DNA from: Trueperaceae bacterium
GTDB taxonomy: Bacteria; Deinococcota; Deinococci; Deinococcales; Trueperaceae
Direction: 5' to 3'
NCBI GenBank assembly: GCA_007122815.1
Contig: SKSV01000305.1
Location: 1 to 5,010 of the forward strand
Length of the DNA: 5,010 bases
This document shows, in pieces, positions 4,802 to 5,010 of the stretch (positions within the stretch are counted from its first letter, which is position 1; every line of letters begins with the position of its first letter). The translations under genes and the position numbers were made by a program. The notes beneath the pieces are model-generated. The model ran no database searches and was not told the origin of the DNA. It saw only the letters and a list, made by a program, of their open reading frames with translations.

Positions 4802-5010
4802 ATGCCATCGGACGCATTCAGCGAACAGAACGTCAAGGATTTCGCCGCAGCCTGGTACCTGGCGCTGGACGTACACGCGCCCACCGAGGATTGCGAGAAG
4901 CTCCTCGTGGACGAGGGTTTCGAGATGATCTTGCCCGAGAAGACGTTCAAGGGCAACGCCGACTTCCGCGCCTGGTACGCGGGCGGCGAGTACTCGGACG
5001 GAGAGCGCGC
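4802..5010 (+). CDS. NTF2/SnoaL-like protein, 5' part only
   Basis: This is the first 69 codons of a gene that runs off the window. The start ATG at 4802 follows a near-consensus Shine-Dalgarno. The visible residues begin with an amphipathic helix (Val11-Asp23, with Trp18), then H-A-P at 25-27 and a helix to about Asp37. G-F-E-M-I-L-P-E at 39-46 has the look of the first cone-lining strand, and F-K-G-N-A-D-F-R-A-W-Y-A-G follows at 49-61. This helix, strand and 'G-x-x-x-F-R-x-W-Y' pattern is typical of the NTF2-like superfamily, which includes SnoaL-like cyclases, ketosteroid isomerase-like and scytalone dehydratase-like proteins of about 120-160 residues. Those proteins form a cone-shaped pocket for small hydrophobic ligands. 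Catalytic residues cannot be judged from a fragment. Its place third in the operon suggests a role on the same substrate or product as the ThDP enzyme. Confidence 0.7.
   Translation, partial: MPSDAFSEQNVKDFAAAWYLALDVHAPTEDCEKLLVDEGFEMILPEKTFKGNADFRAWYAGGEYSDGER

Overview
The window is high-GC bacterial DNA with strong G/C bias at third codon positions, densely packed genes and Shine-Dalgarno-led starts. This suits a high-GC lineage such as Actinomycetota, Deinococcota or Chloroflexota. Nothing in the sequence fixes the taxon, and there are no rRNA, tRNA, CRISPR, IS or phage signatures.

Layout. (1) Positions 1-92 are a leader with a plausible promoter and a small hairpin. It precedes a 386-residue LtrA-family multi-spanning membrane protein (93-1253, +). 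(2) Converging on it, with only 3 bp between the stop codons, is a LuxR/NarL-type response regulator (1257-1952, -). Its receiver domain has lost most of the conserved phosphorylation-pocket residues. (3) A 276-bp divergent intergenic region (1953-2228) holds short perfect dyads, a weak sigma70-like promoter and a degenerate GAGCYA hexamer repeat that runs into the ribosome binding site of the next gene. (4) A rightward, probably co-transcribed set follows: a long DJ-1/PfpI-type class I glutamine amidotransferase-like protein (2229-3053); a thiamine-diphosphate enzyme of the benzoylformate decarboxylase/acetolactate synthase superfamily (3047-4774), whose start overlaps the DJ-1 stop; and, after 27 bp with a near-perfect Shine-Dalgarno, the first 69 codons of an NTF2/SnoaL-like protein (4802 to beyond 5010).

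How they may work together (inference). The tight coupling suggests one pathway in which the ThDP enzyme cleaves or ligates a 2-oxo acid or acyloin-type substrate. The DJ-1-like protein would act on, or protect against, a reactive carbonyl product, and the NTF2-like protein would supply a small-molecule pocket (isomerase, dehydratase or binding role). The divergent LuxR-type protein is the obvious candidate regulator. The ThDP enzyme lacks a His at the position of one of the two benzoylformate decarboxylase active-site His, and the DJ-1 protein has Cys-Tyr in place of Cys-His at the nucleophile elbow. Neither should be given the textbook activity of its nearest named family. The DJ-1/ThDP/NTF2 cassette is the most interesting item here. 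The ltrA-like gene shows no evident functional link to it.
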